From assembly GCF_021277265.1 (NCBI RefSeq), contig NZ_JAJSOH010000029.1, forward strand, positions 37,505-101,504: a DNA stretch of 64,000 nucleotides. Reading direction: 5' to 3'. Origin of the DNA: Kineosporia rhizophila. Its GTDB lineage: Bacteria > Actinomycetota > Actinomycetes > Actinomycetales > Kineosporiaceae. Of this stretch, positions 7,501-17,133 are shown in pieces. A program made the translations under genes and the position numbers. The notes under the pieces were generated by a model that was not told the origin of the DNA, searched no databases, and saw nothing but the letters and a program-made list of their open reading frames with translations. The first letter of the stretch is position 1. Every line of letters begins with the position of its first letter.

Positions 7501-7908
7501 TCAGGCGGCCTTGGTCTCCCAGAAGATCTTGCCGATCTCGTCGATCTTGGTCAGCAGCTGGTCGGCCACCGCCACGTCGGTGCTGCCCTTCGTGCCGCCG
7601 GCCCCGGCGAGCTTGGTGGCCTCGTTGAACAGGCCGTGCAGCTGCGGGTACTTCTCGAAGTGGGGCGGCTTGAAGTAGTCGGTCCACAGCACCCAGAGGT
7701 GGTGCTTCACCAGGTCGCTGCGCTCCTCCTTGATCTGGATCGCGCGCGCCTTGAACACCTCGTCGTCGGAGGCGTTGTACTTGGCGATGCAGGCCTTGAC
7801 CGACTCGGCCTCGATCTTGGCCTGGGCCGGGTCGTAGACGCCGCACGGAAGGTCGCAGTGGGCGCTGACCTCGACCGCGGTGAAGGCGTTGAGGAACCGC
7901 GAGAGCAT
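7501..7908 (-). CDS. sodN: Nickel superoxide dismutase
   Basis: This enzyme converts superoxide to oxygen and hydrogen peroxide in the cytoplasm. The 135-residue precursor has a 16-residue propeptide (MLSRFLNAFTAVEVSA) before the nickel hook HCDLPCGVY. After cleavage His17 becomes the N-terminus and, with Cys18 and Cys22, binds nickel. The rest is the four-helix bundle seen in the family (KEERSDLVKHHLWVLWTDYFKP). The gene is preceded by AAGGAGT. The SodX maturation protease gene lies 42 bases upstream. In Streptomyces the gene is repressed by the nickel regulator Nur; I could not identify a Nur box here. Confidence 0.97.
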   Translation of the reverse strand: MLSRFLNAFTAVEVSAHCDLPCGVYDPAQAKIEAESVKACIAKYNASDDEVFKARAIQIKEERSDLVKHHLWVLWTDYFKPPHFEKYPQLHGLFNEATKLAGAGGTKGSTDVAVADQLLTKIDEIGKIFWETKAA

Positions 7909-7950
7909 GGGTACTCCTTGTCGCGAGGCTAGAGGCTTAGGACTCGTAAC

Positions 7951-8325
7951 CTACTCCGCGGCCTGCCCGCCCGCGCGTGGCGGGGCCGTGATCCGGCCCG
8001 GCGTCGGCCACAACCGGAAGAGCGCGACGGCCAGCACGTCCTGCTCAGCCACGGCGCCCACCTGCCAGGAGTCGACCCCCTCGGCCGGGTTGTCGCGCTC
8101 CACCCACCAGGAGTCCTGCTCGCGGAACGCCAGCCGCTTGACCGACAGGGGCCGGCTGCCGGGCAGCCGCACCACCGCCACCGTCCCGGGCCGGGCCGCT
8201 CGTACGGCCGCCCGGTCCCAGCGCACCACCAGCCGGTCGCCGTCGTGCAGGTGGGGCTCCATCGAGCGCCCCCGCACCAGCACCTGACCCACCGGCAGCA
8301 GCGGGCGGAATCCGCGCTCACTCAT
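7951..8325 (-). CDS. sodX: SodX, S26-type peptidase for NiSOD maturation
   Basis: The product is 124 residues in the S24/S26 signal-peptidase fold. The nucleophile is Ser21 in RGRSMEP and the general base is Lys63 in SVKRL. The family segments DGDRLVVRW and WWVERDNP are also present. No membrane segment is evident, unlike true leader peptidases. That fits a soluble processor that removes the SodN propeptide, the accepted role of SodX. It lies upstream of sodN on the same strand, with a 42-base gap that may contain a second promoter. In Streptomyces the order is usually sodN then sodX, so here it is reversed. Confidence 0.9.
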   Translation of the reverse strand: MSERGFRPLLPVGQVLVRGRSMEPHLHDGDRLVVRWDRAAVRAARPGTVAVVRLPGSRPLSVKRLAFREQDSWWVERDNPAEGVDSWQVGAVAEQDVLAVALFRLWPTPGRITAPPRAGGQAAE

Positions 8326-8538
8326 CCGTGCCTCCGCAGTTCCACGCCAATTCCTGGTTACCGCCCTGTCCGGACAGCTTCTGTGGCACCATGAGTGACG
8401 CGGGCCACCCCCGTTCCCGACGCCGGCACGCCACCGCAGCCGCCGCGTCCACCATCGCAGATCACATCGCCGGACCTGGCGGCTCCTTCGTCGTTCCCGC
8501 CGGCCCTTCCGTGGCCCGTACCCCTGCCGAGGTATCGC

Positions 8539-9750
<1,212 letters not shown>

Positions 9751-9872
9751 AGGTGGTGCTGGGAGCGGCTGAAGATCAGCTTGACGGCCCTTTAGCGGGC
9801 GGGCGGTTGCGCCGGAGCGTCCGGGCGCGCAAGAGTCAGCACCACACGTCGGCTCACCCCCTGTGAAGGCTC

Positions 9873-10997
9873 ATGGACGAGAATCGACCGGTCGCTCCCG
9901 GTGCACCGCGCGAAGACTCCTTCGACACGGCGGTGCGTGGCTTCAACCGCCAGCAGGTCATGGAGTACATGACCCGTACGCACGAGCTGCTCACCACGCT
10001 CGAGCGGCAGCTGGCCGTGGCCCGGGCCGAGGCACAGCGCGCACGGGCCGGGGCCGACGCGGCCGTGGGCGAGGCCGAGCGGCTGCGCAAGGAGATCGAG
10101 GAGCTGCGCGCGGCGCCCAAGCCGGTGCCGGTGCACACCGAGGTCAGCGACCGGATGGCGCAGATCCTGCGGCTGGCCAGCGAGGAGGCCGAGCAGGAGC
10201 GCGACCGGGCCCGCGAGGACATCGCCCGGGTGCAGCGCGAGACCAAGGCCGAGTGCGAGCGGCTGGCCACCCAGGCCCGCGCCGACGCCGAGCTGGAGCT
10301 GGACCAGGCCCGTGCCTCGGCCCGGGCCGAGCTGGGCGCCGCCCGCGACACCGCCGCCCGTGAGCTGGCCGAGGCCCGACAGACCGCCGAGGCCGAGCTC
10401 AGCCGGGCCCGGGCCGAGTCCGAGATCACCCTCACCTCGGCCCGCACCGAGGCCGACCAGCTGCGGCTGGACTCGGTCCGGCACGCCGAGCACCTGATCG
10501 AAGACGCCCAGCGTCGCTCCGGAGCGGTCAACGGCCTGGCCGCCCAGCGCCTGGACGCGCTCACCTCCACCCACTCCGAGGCGCTGTCCCGGCTCGCCCA
10601 GATCCGCGACGTGCTGGGCCAGCTGCTCAGTGCCGACGCGGCGGCCGGCTCGCTCACCGCGGCGGTCGAGGCGGCGATGAACAACCGCGGCGACAACCCG
10701 GCGGGGGGCGAGGCGGTCGAGGGCGAGATCTACGACGAGGCCCTGCCGCACGACGTGCACGAGGTGATCGAGGTGCGTGACCACGTCGGTTACGGCCCGC
10801 TCGAGGGCCGCACCTCGCACAGCGCGCTCGACGACGACCTGCACATCGACCCACGCGACCCGCTCAACACCGGCCAGATGCCGGTGGTGCAGCCGAACGT
10901 GGAGATCGACCTGCGCGACGGTCACCGGCCCGGGGTCCGGGTGGTCAGTGGTGCCGCTCACGGATCTGCCCAGGCGCCCAACGGCACAACTCGTTAA
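9873..10997 (+). CDS. DivIVA-domain coiled-coil protein
   Basis: The product is 374 residues. The N-terminus (FDTAVRGFNRQQVMEYM) matches the DivIVA membrane-curvature domain. From about residue 40 to 225 there is almost uninterrupted coiled coil rich in Ala, Glu and Arg (AEAQRARAGADAAVGEAERL, DRAREDIARVQRETKAE). The last 120 residues are acidic and probably flexible. Such proteins (DivIVA, Wag31, Scy/FilP-like) organise polar growth or the cytoskeleton in actinomycetes. This one lacks a clear second DivIVA motif and is probably a paralogue rather than the essential Wag31, which normally sits beside ftsZ. It lies 10 bases before the next gene. Confidence 0.8.
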   Translation: MDENRPVAPGAPREDSFDTAVRGFNRQQVMEYMTRTHELLTTLERQLAVARAEAQRARAGADAAVGEAERLRKEIEELRAAPKPVPVHTEVSDRMAQILRLASEEAEQERDRAREDIARVQRETKAECERLATQARADAELELDQARASARAELGAARDTAARELAEARQTAEAELSRARAESEITLTSARTEADQLRLDSVRHAEHLIEDAQRRSGAVNGLAAQRLDALTSTHSEALSRLAQIRDVLGQLLSADAAAGSLTAAVEAAMNNRGDNPAGGEAVEGEIYDEALPHDVHEVIEVRDHVGYGPLEGRTSHSALDDDLHIDPRDPLNTGQMPVVQPNVEIDLRDGHRPGVRVVSGAAHGSAQAPNGTTR

Positions 10998-11007
10998 CGT
11001 CGGTCCC

Positions 11008-11982
11008 ATGCTGGCTGCGTTCACCACCCGGACCAATGCCGAAGACCCGCTGTCCGCCCTCGAAGTGGGGGAGCGGCCGGTACCCGAGGTGCCCGAGGGC
11101 TGGGCCCGGGTGCGGGTGCGGGCCGCCGGGCTGAACCACCACGACCTGTGGAGTCTGCGCGGGGTCGGTCTGCCGGACGAACGGCTGCCGATGATCCTGG
11201 GCTGCGACGCGGCCGGCCTGGACGACGAGGGCAACGAGGTCGTCGTGCACGCGGTGATCGGTGACCCGGCCTGGAAGGGCGACGAGACCCTCGACCCGCG
11301 GCGCAGCCTGCTGTCCGAGCGTCACCAGGGCACGCTGGCCGCCGAGGTGGTGGTGCCCCGGCACAACCTGGTGCCCAAGCCGGCCGGGCTGTCCTGGGAA
11401 GAGGCTGCGAGCCTGCCCACCGCCTGGCTCACCGCCTACCGCATGCTCTTCACCCAGGCCCAGGTCAGCCCTGGCCAGACGATCCTGGTGCAGGGCGCCG
11501 GCGGGGGAGTGGCCACGGCCCTGATCGCCCTGGGAAGCGCGGCCGGAGTGCGGGTCTGGGTCACCGGCCGGAGCGAGGAGAAGCGGGCGCGGGCGCTCGG
11601 GCTGGGGGCCGATCAGGTCTTCGAGAGCGGGGCCCGGCTGCCCGAGCGGGTGGATGCGGTGATGGAGACCGTCGGCGCGGCCACCTGGAGCCACTCGGTC
11701 AAGGCGCTCAGGCCCGGCGGGGCGATCGTGATCTGCGGCGCCACCAGCGGCCCGGCGCCGGAGAACGCCGAGCTGAACCGGATCTTCTTCCTGCAGCTGC
11801 GGGTGCTGGGCTCGACCATGGGCACCCGCGACGAACTCGGCCGCCTGCTGGGCTTTCTGCAGACCAGCGGGGTGCGCCCGCAGATCGACTCGGTGCTGCC
11901 GCTGGAGCGGGCCCGGGAGGGCTTCGCCCGGATGGCGAACGGCGAGCTGGTCGGCAAGGTCGTGTTCACCCCCGGAAACTGA
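11008..11982 (+). CDS. Zinc-type alcohol dehydrogenase/quinone oxidoreductase family protein
   Basis: This is a 324-residue medium-chain dehydrogenase/reductase. The GroES-like part spans about 1-120 (RVRVRAAGLNHHDLWSLRG) and the nucleotide-binding part has ILVQGAGGGVATALIALGSAAG. The usual structural-zinc cysteine cluster is absent and the catalytic-zinc ligands are not evident (GLNHHDL where zinc enzymes have Cys). That places it with the zinc-free quinone-oxidoreductase side of the superfamily. The substrate is unknown. It starts 10 bases after the DivIVA-like gene and is probably in its operon. Confidence 0.85.
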   Translation: MLAAFTTRTNAEDPLSALEVGERPVPEVPEGWARVRVRAAGLNHHDLWSLRGVGLPDERLPMILGCDAAGLDDEGNEVVVHAVIGDPAWKGDETLDPRRSLLSERHQGTLAAEVVVPRHNLVPKPAGLSWEEAASLPTAWLTAYRMLFTQAQVSPGQTILVQGAGGGVATALIALGSAAGVRVWVTGRSEEKRARALGLGADQVFESGARLPERVDAVMETVGAATWSHSVKALRPGGAIVICGATSGPAPENAELNRIFFLQLRVLGSTMGTRDELGRLLGFLQTSGVRPQIDSVLPLERAREGFARMANGELVGKVVFTPGN

Positions 11983-12073
11983 AGGACGGGGGTGGCCGGC
12001 CGGGTGGTCGGTGACCCGTTCGTCGGTGGGCGGCTGTGCGAAACAGGCCCACGAACGTCTTCAATCAGGGTTT

Positions 12074-12706
12074 TCAGGGACGCGGTACCCCGAGCCACTC
12101 GTACCAGCCGTTGTGCAGCACCAGCCAGGCGATCAGGCCGTAACCGGCCTGGCGCGGGTGTTCCCCGTCGCCCGCGGCCAGGTCGGTCAGCCAGTCCTCG
12201 TGCGCGTAGAGCGGGTCGAAGCAGTCCACGAACGGCACCCCCCGACGCCGGCAGACGTCGCCGAAAGTGGCCGACAGCTCTTCGATCCGGTGGTTCAGTG
12301 CGTTGTCGGAGGCAGGCGGCGGGCCGACCACGAAGGCGGGCAGCCGGCGGGCGTGCGCGTCGTCGAGCATGTTGGCCAGGTTCAGCCGCGAGCGCGGGAT
12401 CGACAGCCCGGCCTCGATGTCGGAGCGGCCCAGCCCGATCACCACCCGCTTCTCACCCGGGTCCTCGCCGTAACGCCGGCTGGCCTCTTCCCACCAGCGT
12501 GCGCCCAGGTCGGCGGTGTTCTCCCCGGGAACGCCGAGAGTGTAGACAGACAGCGCGATCTCGTCCTGCGGGGTGCGGGCGGCGACCCGGCCGACCCAGC
12601 CGAGCGCCTTGGGGTCGCCCACCCCGGAGACCAGGGCGTCGCCCACCACGCAGATCCGGACCTGCTTCTCACCCGGACCGGGACCGGCCGAGCGCGAACG
12701 GCTCAC
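12074..12706 (-). CDS. SGNH/GDSL-fold protein with substituted catalytic residues
   Basis: The 210-residue product has the SGNH fold: block I VRICVVGDALVSGVGD, block III VVIGLGRSDI and block V DGEHPRQAGYGLIAWLVLHNGW. In block I the catalytic serine (GDS) is Ala24 (codon GCC), and in block III the usual Asn of GxND is Ser, while the Asp-His pair of block V is kept. This suggests loss of esterase activity, perhaps a binding or structural role. The stop is off the kgd hairpin, and the start overlaps the DUF6104 gene by four bases, so the two are coupled. A true enzyme with an unusual nucleophile cannot be excluded. Confidence 0.82.
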   Translation of the reverse strand: MSRSRSAGPGPGEKQVRICVVGDALVSGVGDPKALGWVGRVAARTPQDEIALSVYTLGVPGENTADLGARWWEEASRRYGEDPGEKRVVIGLGRSDIEAGLSIPRSRLNLANMLDDAHARRLPAFVVGPPPASDNALNHRIEELSATFGDVCRRRGVPFVDCFDPLYAHEDWLTDLAAGDGEHPRQAGYGLIAWLVLHNGWYEWLGVPRP

Positions 12707-12888
12707 TGGTCCTCGTCGTCATCGTCGTCGAGCCGGGCCAGCCAGGTGGCCAGCCGCTCGACCGGCGTCTCGAAATCCGGGTTCAGGTCGACGAAGTGGC
12801 GCAGTTGCTCGGCCAGCCAGGCGAAGGTCACCTCTTCGTCCCCGCGGCGTTGCTCGAGCTCCTCGATCCCTCGGTCGGTGAAGTACAT
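12703..12888 (-). CDS. DUF6104-family small acidic protein
   Basis: This is a 61-residue protein beginning MYFTDRGIEELEQRRG, with WLAEQLRHFVDLNPDFETPVERLATWLARL and a tail of Asp/Glu. I recognise it as the DUF6104 family, found beside kgd in many actinomycetes; its function is unknown. I chose ATG 12888 because the family begins with MYFTDRG; GTG 12912 would add eight residues. It overlaps the SGNH gene by four bases and is downstream of kgd on the same strand, separated from it by a strong hairpin. Confidence 0.78.
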   Translation of the reverse strand: MYFTDRGIEELEQRRGDEEVTFAWLAEQLRHFVDLNPDFETPVERLATWLARLDDDDDEDQ

Positions 12889-12955
12889 GGTCCGTATTCT
12901 GTCCGACTTCACCCGCCGGATGGCGCAGGTTCTCGTCCAACACCCGAATTGACGC

Positions 12956-12994
12956 GGAATGGCCCCGTACCCGCCAGGGGTACGGGGCCATTCC
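12956..12994 (-). terminator. Hairpin terminator after kgd
   Basis: This is a perfect 17-bp stem (GGAATGGCCCCGTACCC and its complement) with a 5-base loop, starting nine bases after the kgd stop. It should insulate the DUF6104-SGNH pair from kgd transcription, implying that the pair has its own promoter within 12889-12955 or depends on read-through. Confidence 0.85.
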
Positions 12995-13002
12995 GGTGCG
13001 GA

Positions 13003-16000
13003 TCAGCGGTTGAACGCCTGGGCGATCAGGGCCGCCTGCTCCGCCTGGTGCTTCTTGGCCGACCCGGTGGCCGGGGAGGCCGCCGCCGGGCGGGAGATCC
13101 GCAGCAGCGGCCGCCCACCCAGGTCCTGAGGCAGGCTCAGGGCGATCGACGGCCACGGACCCTGGTTGGCCGGCTCGTCCTGCACCCAGACCAGCTGCGC
13201 GTCCCGGTACGGGTCGATGGCCGCCAGCACACCCTCGACGTCGAGCGGGTACAGCTGCTCCAGCCGCACGATGGCGGTGCTGGTGTCGTTGCGCTTGGCC
13301 CGCTCGGCGGCCAGGTCGTGGTAGATCTTCCCGCTGCACAGCAGCACCCGGTCGACCGACCCGAGCTCGGTGCTGTCGCTGATCACCGGGCGGAACTCAC
13401 CGGTGGTGAACTCCTCGATCGGCGACACCGCGGCCTTCAGCCGGAGCATCGACTTCGGCGTGAACACCACCAGTGGCTTGCGCGGCTTGGCGTAGGCCTG
13501 GCGGCGCAGCAGGTGGAAGTAGCTCGCCGGGGTCGACGGCTGCGCCACGAACATGTTGTTCTCGGCGCACAGCTGCAGGTAGCGCTCGATCCGGGCGCTG
13601 GAGTGGTCCGGTCCCTGACCCTCGTAGCCGTGCGGCAGCAGCAGCGTCACCGACGAGCGCTGACCCCACTTCTGCTCGGACGAGGAGATGAACTCGTCCA
13701 CGATGGTCTGGGCGCCGTTGGCGAAGTCACCGAACTGCGCCTCCCACAGCACCAGGGCGTCCGGCCGCTCCACCGAGTAGCCGTACTCGAAGCCCATCGC
13801 CGCGAACTCCGACAGCAGCGAGTCGTAGATCCAGAACTTGCCCTGGTCGTCGCTGAGGTTGAGCAGCGGCGTCCACTCCTCGGCGGTGACCTTGTCGGTC
13901 AGCACGGCGTGCCGCTGGGTGAACGTGCCGCGCCGGGTGTCCTGCCCGGTGAAGCGCACGTTGGTGCCGTCCATCAGGATCGAGCCGAGCGCCAGCATCT
14001 CGCCGAACGCCCAGTCGACCCCGCCCTCGGAGGCCATCGCGGCCCGGCGCTCCAGCAGCGTCTGCAGCTTGGGGTGCACCGAGAAGCCGGACGGCGGCGA
14101 GACGTACGCGTCGCCGATCCGCTTCAGCACCTCGGCCGAAACGGCGCTGGTGTGGCCGTTGCCGGCCGCGTCGTCCTGCTGCTGGGCCTTGGGCAGGTCC
14201 AGGCCGGCGGTGACGTCCCGGTTGACCGTGGGCGGGTGGTTCACGGTGTCGCGGGTCTCGGCGAACACGCGCTCCAGCTGCTGCTGGTAGTCGCGCAGGG
14301 CCTGCTCCGCCTCCTCCACGGTGATGTCGCCACGGCCGATCAGGCCCTCGGTGTAGAGCTTGCGGACACTGCGCTTGGCCTCGATCAGGTTGTACATCAG
14401 CGGCTGGGTCATCGAGGGGTCGTCGCCCTCGTTGTGACCGCGCCGGCGGTAGCAGACCATGTCGATGACGACGTCCTTGTCGAACGCCATCCGGAACTCG
14501 AAGGCCAGCTTGGCCACCCGGACGCAGGCCTCCGGGTCGTCGCCGTTCACGTGGAAGATCGGCGCCTGGATCATCCGGGCGGCGTCGGTGCAGTACACCG
14601 ACGAGCGCGAGGAACTCGGCGCGGTGGTGAACCCGACCTGGTTGTTGATCACCACGTGCACCGTGCCGCCGGTGCGGTACCCGCGCAGCTGCGACAGGTT
14701 CAGCGTCTCGGTGACCACCCCCTGGCCGGCGAAGGCGGCGTCGCCGTGCAGCAGCACCGGCAGCACCGAGAAGATCTCGCCCTGCCGGTCCAGCCGGTCC
14801 TGCTTGGCCCGGGCCACGCCCTCCAGCACCGGGTTGACCGCCTCCAGGTGGGAGGGGTTGGCGGCCAGGTAGACCTTGGTCTTCTCACCGGTCTCGGTGG
14901 TGTAGTGCCCCTCGGTGCCGAGGTGGTACTTCACGTCGCCGGAACCCTGCACGCTGCGCGGGTCCTGCTGGCCCTCGAACTCGCGGAAGATCTGGCCGTA
15001 GCTCTTGCCCGCGATGTTGGCCAGCACGTTCAGCCGGCCGCGGTGCGGCATGCCGATGCAGACCTCGTCGAGCTCGGCCCGGGCGGCGTTGCTGAGCACC
15101 TCGTCGAGCAGGGCGATGACCGACTCGCCGCCCTCGAGGCTGAACCGCTTCTGGCCGACGAACTTGGTCTGCAGGAAGGTCTCGAACGCCTCGGCCGCGT
15201 TCAGCCGGCCGAGGATGCGCAGCTGCTCCTCGCGGCTGGGCTTGGCGTACGGCCGCTCCAGCCGGGCCTGCAGCCAGCGCCGCTGCTCCGGGTCCTGGAT
15301 GTGCATGTACTCGATACCCACGGTGCGGCAGTAGGTGTCGCGCAGCACGCCGAGGATGTGCCGGAGCTTGGCCACCGGCTTGCCGCCGAAACCACCGGTG
15401 GGCACCTCGCGCTCGAGGTCCCACAGGGTCAGGCCGTGGGTGGTGATGTCCAGGTCGGGGTGCCGGCGCTGCTTGTACTCCAGCGGGTCGGTGTCGGCCA
15501 TCAGGTGGCCCCGGACCCGGTAGGAGTGGATCAGCTCCTGCACCCGCGCGGTCTTGTTGATCTGGTCGTCGTGCGAGACCGAGATGTCACGGACCCAGCG
15601 GACCGGCTCGTAGGGCAGGCGCAGCGAGCGGAAGACGCGGTCGTAGAAGCCGTCCTCGCCGAGCAGCTTGCTGTGCACGATCCGCAGGAACTCGCCGGAG
15701 CCGGCGCCCTGGATGATCCGGTGGTCGTAGGTGGAGGTCAGCGTCATCATCTTGCTGACCGCCAGCCGGGCGATGGTCTCTTCCGAGGCGCCCTGGTACT
15801 CGGCCGGGTAGTCCATCGCCCCGACGCCGATGATGGCGCCCTGGCCCTTCATCAGCCGCGGCACGGAGTGCACGGTGCCGATGGTGCCGGGGTTGGTCAG
15901 GCTGATCGTGGTGCCGGCGAAGTCGTCGGCGCCCAGCTTGTTGTTGCGGGCGCGGCGCACCACGTCCTCGTAGGCCGACCAGAACTCGGCGAAGTCCATG

Positions 16001-16869
16001 CCGTCGCAGTGCCGCACGTTGGGCACCAGCAGCTGGCGGGTGCCGTCCGGCTTGGGCATGTCGATGGCGATGCCCAGGTTGATGTGGGCCGGCTGGACCA
16101 GCGCGGGCTTGCCCTCGTCCTCGGCGTACGAGGCGTTCATCGAGGGCATCAGCTCGAGCGCCTCGACCAGGGCGAACCCGATCAGGTGGGTGAACGACAC
16201 CTTCCCGCCGCGGGAGCGGACCAGGTGGTTGTTGATCACGATCCGGTTGTCGATCAGGAGCTTGGCCGGGACCGCCCGCACGCTGGTCGCGGTGGGCACC
16301 TCCAGGCTGGCTTCCATGTTCGTGACGACCCGGGCGGCCGGGCCCTTCAGACGGGCGATCTGCGGGCCGTCCGAGCTCGCCTTGGCCGGGGCGCTGCTGG
16401 CCGGCTCACGAGGCGTGCGGGCGGCCGGCGGCGTGGCCGGAGCCTGCTTGGCAGCCTGCCGGGAGGCCTGCTGGGCGGGCTTGGGGGTGGGGGACGGCTG
16501 CTTCCCGGCCGCCTCCGTTCCCGTCCCGCTCGCCGGGGCCGGGCTGGGCGGGGTGGCCGCCGCGGCCGGCTGGGCGGAGTCGGGCTGGGGCGCAGGCTTC
16601 GGTGGCTGCAGCGCGGCGGTGGCGACCGGACGGCTCGAGGCCGCTCCGTTCGTACCCGTCGCGGGAATGGTGTCCGAGGGATCGGAGTTCGAGTCGTCGG
16701 ACGGGCGCGAGCTGGTCCGCAGGTGCGGGGTCTCGGCCGGCTGATAGTCCGCGAAGAACTCCCACCAGGCGGGGTCGACGGAGGACTTGTCCGACAGATA
16801 CTGCTGGTACAGCTCGTCGACCAGCCACTCGTTCGGTCCGAACTCGGTCACCACAGGCTCGGAGGACAC
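13003..16869 (-). CDS. kgd: Multifunctional 2-oxoglutarate decarboxylase/dehydrogenase (E1 with fused E2 catalytic domain)
   Basis: The 1288-residue product is the actinobacterial fusion that serves as E1 of the oxoglutarate dehydrogenase complex and carries an E2 succinyltransferase core. Residues 1-42 hold the E1 N-terminal helix (FGPNEWLVDELYQQYL). About 45-165 is a Pro/Ala linker. About 170-400 is the E2 catalytic domain with TYDHRIIQGAG and catalytic His383. From about 420 to the end is the thiamine diphosphate E1 part (HRGRLNVLANIAG with His609, then HGDAAFAGQGVV). There is no lipoyl domain, as expected for this fusion. The start is GTG 16869. In related species the small FHA protein GarA (OdhI) inhibits the enzyme; no such gene is in the window. 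Confidence 0.96.
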   Translation of the reverse strand: MSSEPVVTEFGPNEWLVDELYQQYLSDKSSVDPAWWEFFADYQPAETPHLRTSSRPSDDSNSDPSDTIPATGTNGAASSRPVATAALQPPKPAPQPDSAQPAAAATPPSPAPASGTGTEAAGKQPSPTPKPAQQASRQAAKQAPATPPAARTPREPASSAPAKASSDGPQIARLKGPAARVVTNMEASLEVPTATSVRAVPAKLLIDNRIVINNHLVRSRGGKVSFTHLIGFALVEALELMPSMNASYAEDEGKPALVQPAHINLGIAIDMPKPDGTRQLLVPNVRHCDGMDFAEFWSAYEDVVRRARNNKLGADDFAGTTISLTNPGTIGTVHSVPRLMKGQGAIIGVGAMDYPAEYQGASEETIARLAVSKMMTLTSTYDHRIIQGAGSGEFLRIVHSKLLGEDGFYDRVFRSLRLPYEPVRWVRDISVSHDDQINKTARVQELIHSYRVRGHLMADTDPLEYKQRRHPDLDITTHGLTLWDLEREVPTGGFGGKPVAKLRHILGVLRDTYCRTVGIEYMHIQDPEQRRWLQARLERPYAKPSREEQLRILGRLNAAEAFETFLQTKFVGQKRFSLEGGESVIALLDEVLSNAARAELDEVCIGMPHRGRLNVLANIAGKSYGQIFREFEGQQDPRSVQGSGDVKYHLGTEGHYTTETGEKTKVYLAANPSHLEAVNPVLEGVARAKQDRLDRQGEIFSVLPVLLHGDAAFAGQGVVTETLNLSQLRGYRTGGTVHVVINNQVGFTTAPSSSRSSVYCTDAARMIQAPIFHVNGDDPEACVRVAKLAFEFRMAFDKDVVIDMVCYRRRGHNEGDDPSMTQPLMYNLIEAKRSVRKLYTEGLIGRGDITVEEAEQALRDYQQQLERVFAETRDTVNHPPTVNRDVTAGLDLPKAQQQDDAAGNGHTSAVSAEVLKRIGDAYVSPPSGFSVHPKLQTLLERRAAMASEGGVDWAFGEMLALGSILMDGTNVRFTGQDTRRGTFTQRHAVLTDKVTAEEWTPLLNLSDDQGKFWIYDSLLSEFAAMGFEYGYSVERPDALVLWEAQFGDFANGAQTIVDEFISSSEQKWGQRSSVTLLLPHGYEGQGPDHSSARIERYLQLCAENNMFVAQPSTPASYFHLLRRQAYAKPRKPLVVFTPKSMLRLKAAVSPIEEFTTGEFRPVISDSTELGSVDRVLLCSGKIYHDLAAERAKRNDTSTAIVRLEQLYPLDVEGVLAAIDPYRDAQLVWVQDEPANQGPWPSIALSLPQDLGGRPLLRISRPAAASPATGSAKKHQAEQAALIAQAFNR

Positions 16870-17133
16870 GGCGAGAATCGCCTTCTTTCAGTGCGGGGCT
16901 GAAGGGTGTGTCAACCCTAACCCGATCGAGTGGGGACGCGAGGTATTAGCAGTTCCACTCGGCGCCGCCGCGGGGTGGTCTGCACCACGGCCCGGCCCTG
17001 ACCTGCCTTAGGATGTCCCCACCATGCCTTCACGAAGGTGCCGGCCTCTGGCCGGCACACCCCAGCCCCGTCGTTCGCCGTCGCTCCCGTACCGGTCCTG
17101 GTGCGGCTCCGAGCCGGGTGGCGTCGCAGTCCT

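Noticed and set aside
11992..16902. A 1,636-codon open frame on the plus strand opposite kgd
   Set aside because: It is the antisense image of kgd, kept open by extreme third-position GC. The translation is low-complexity (runs of Val, Gly, Arg and His) with no motif, while kgd matches its family along its length.
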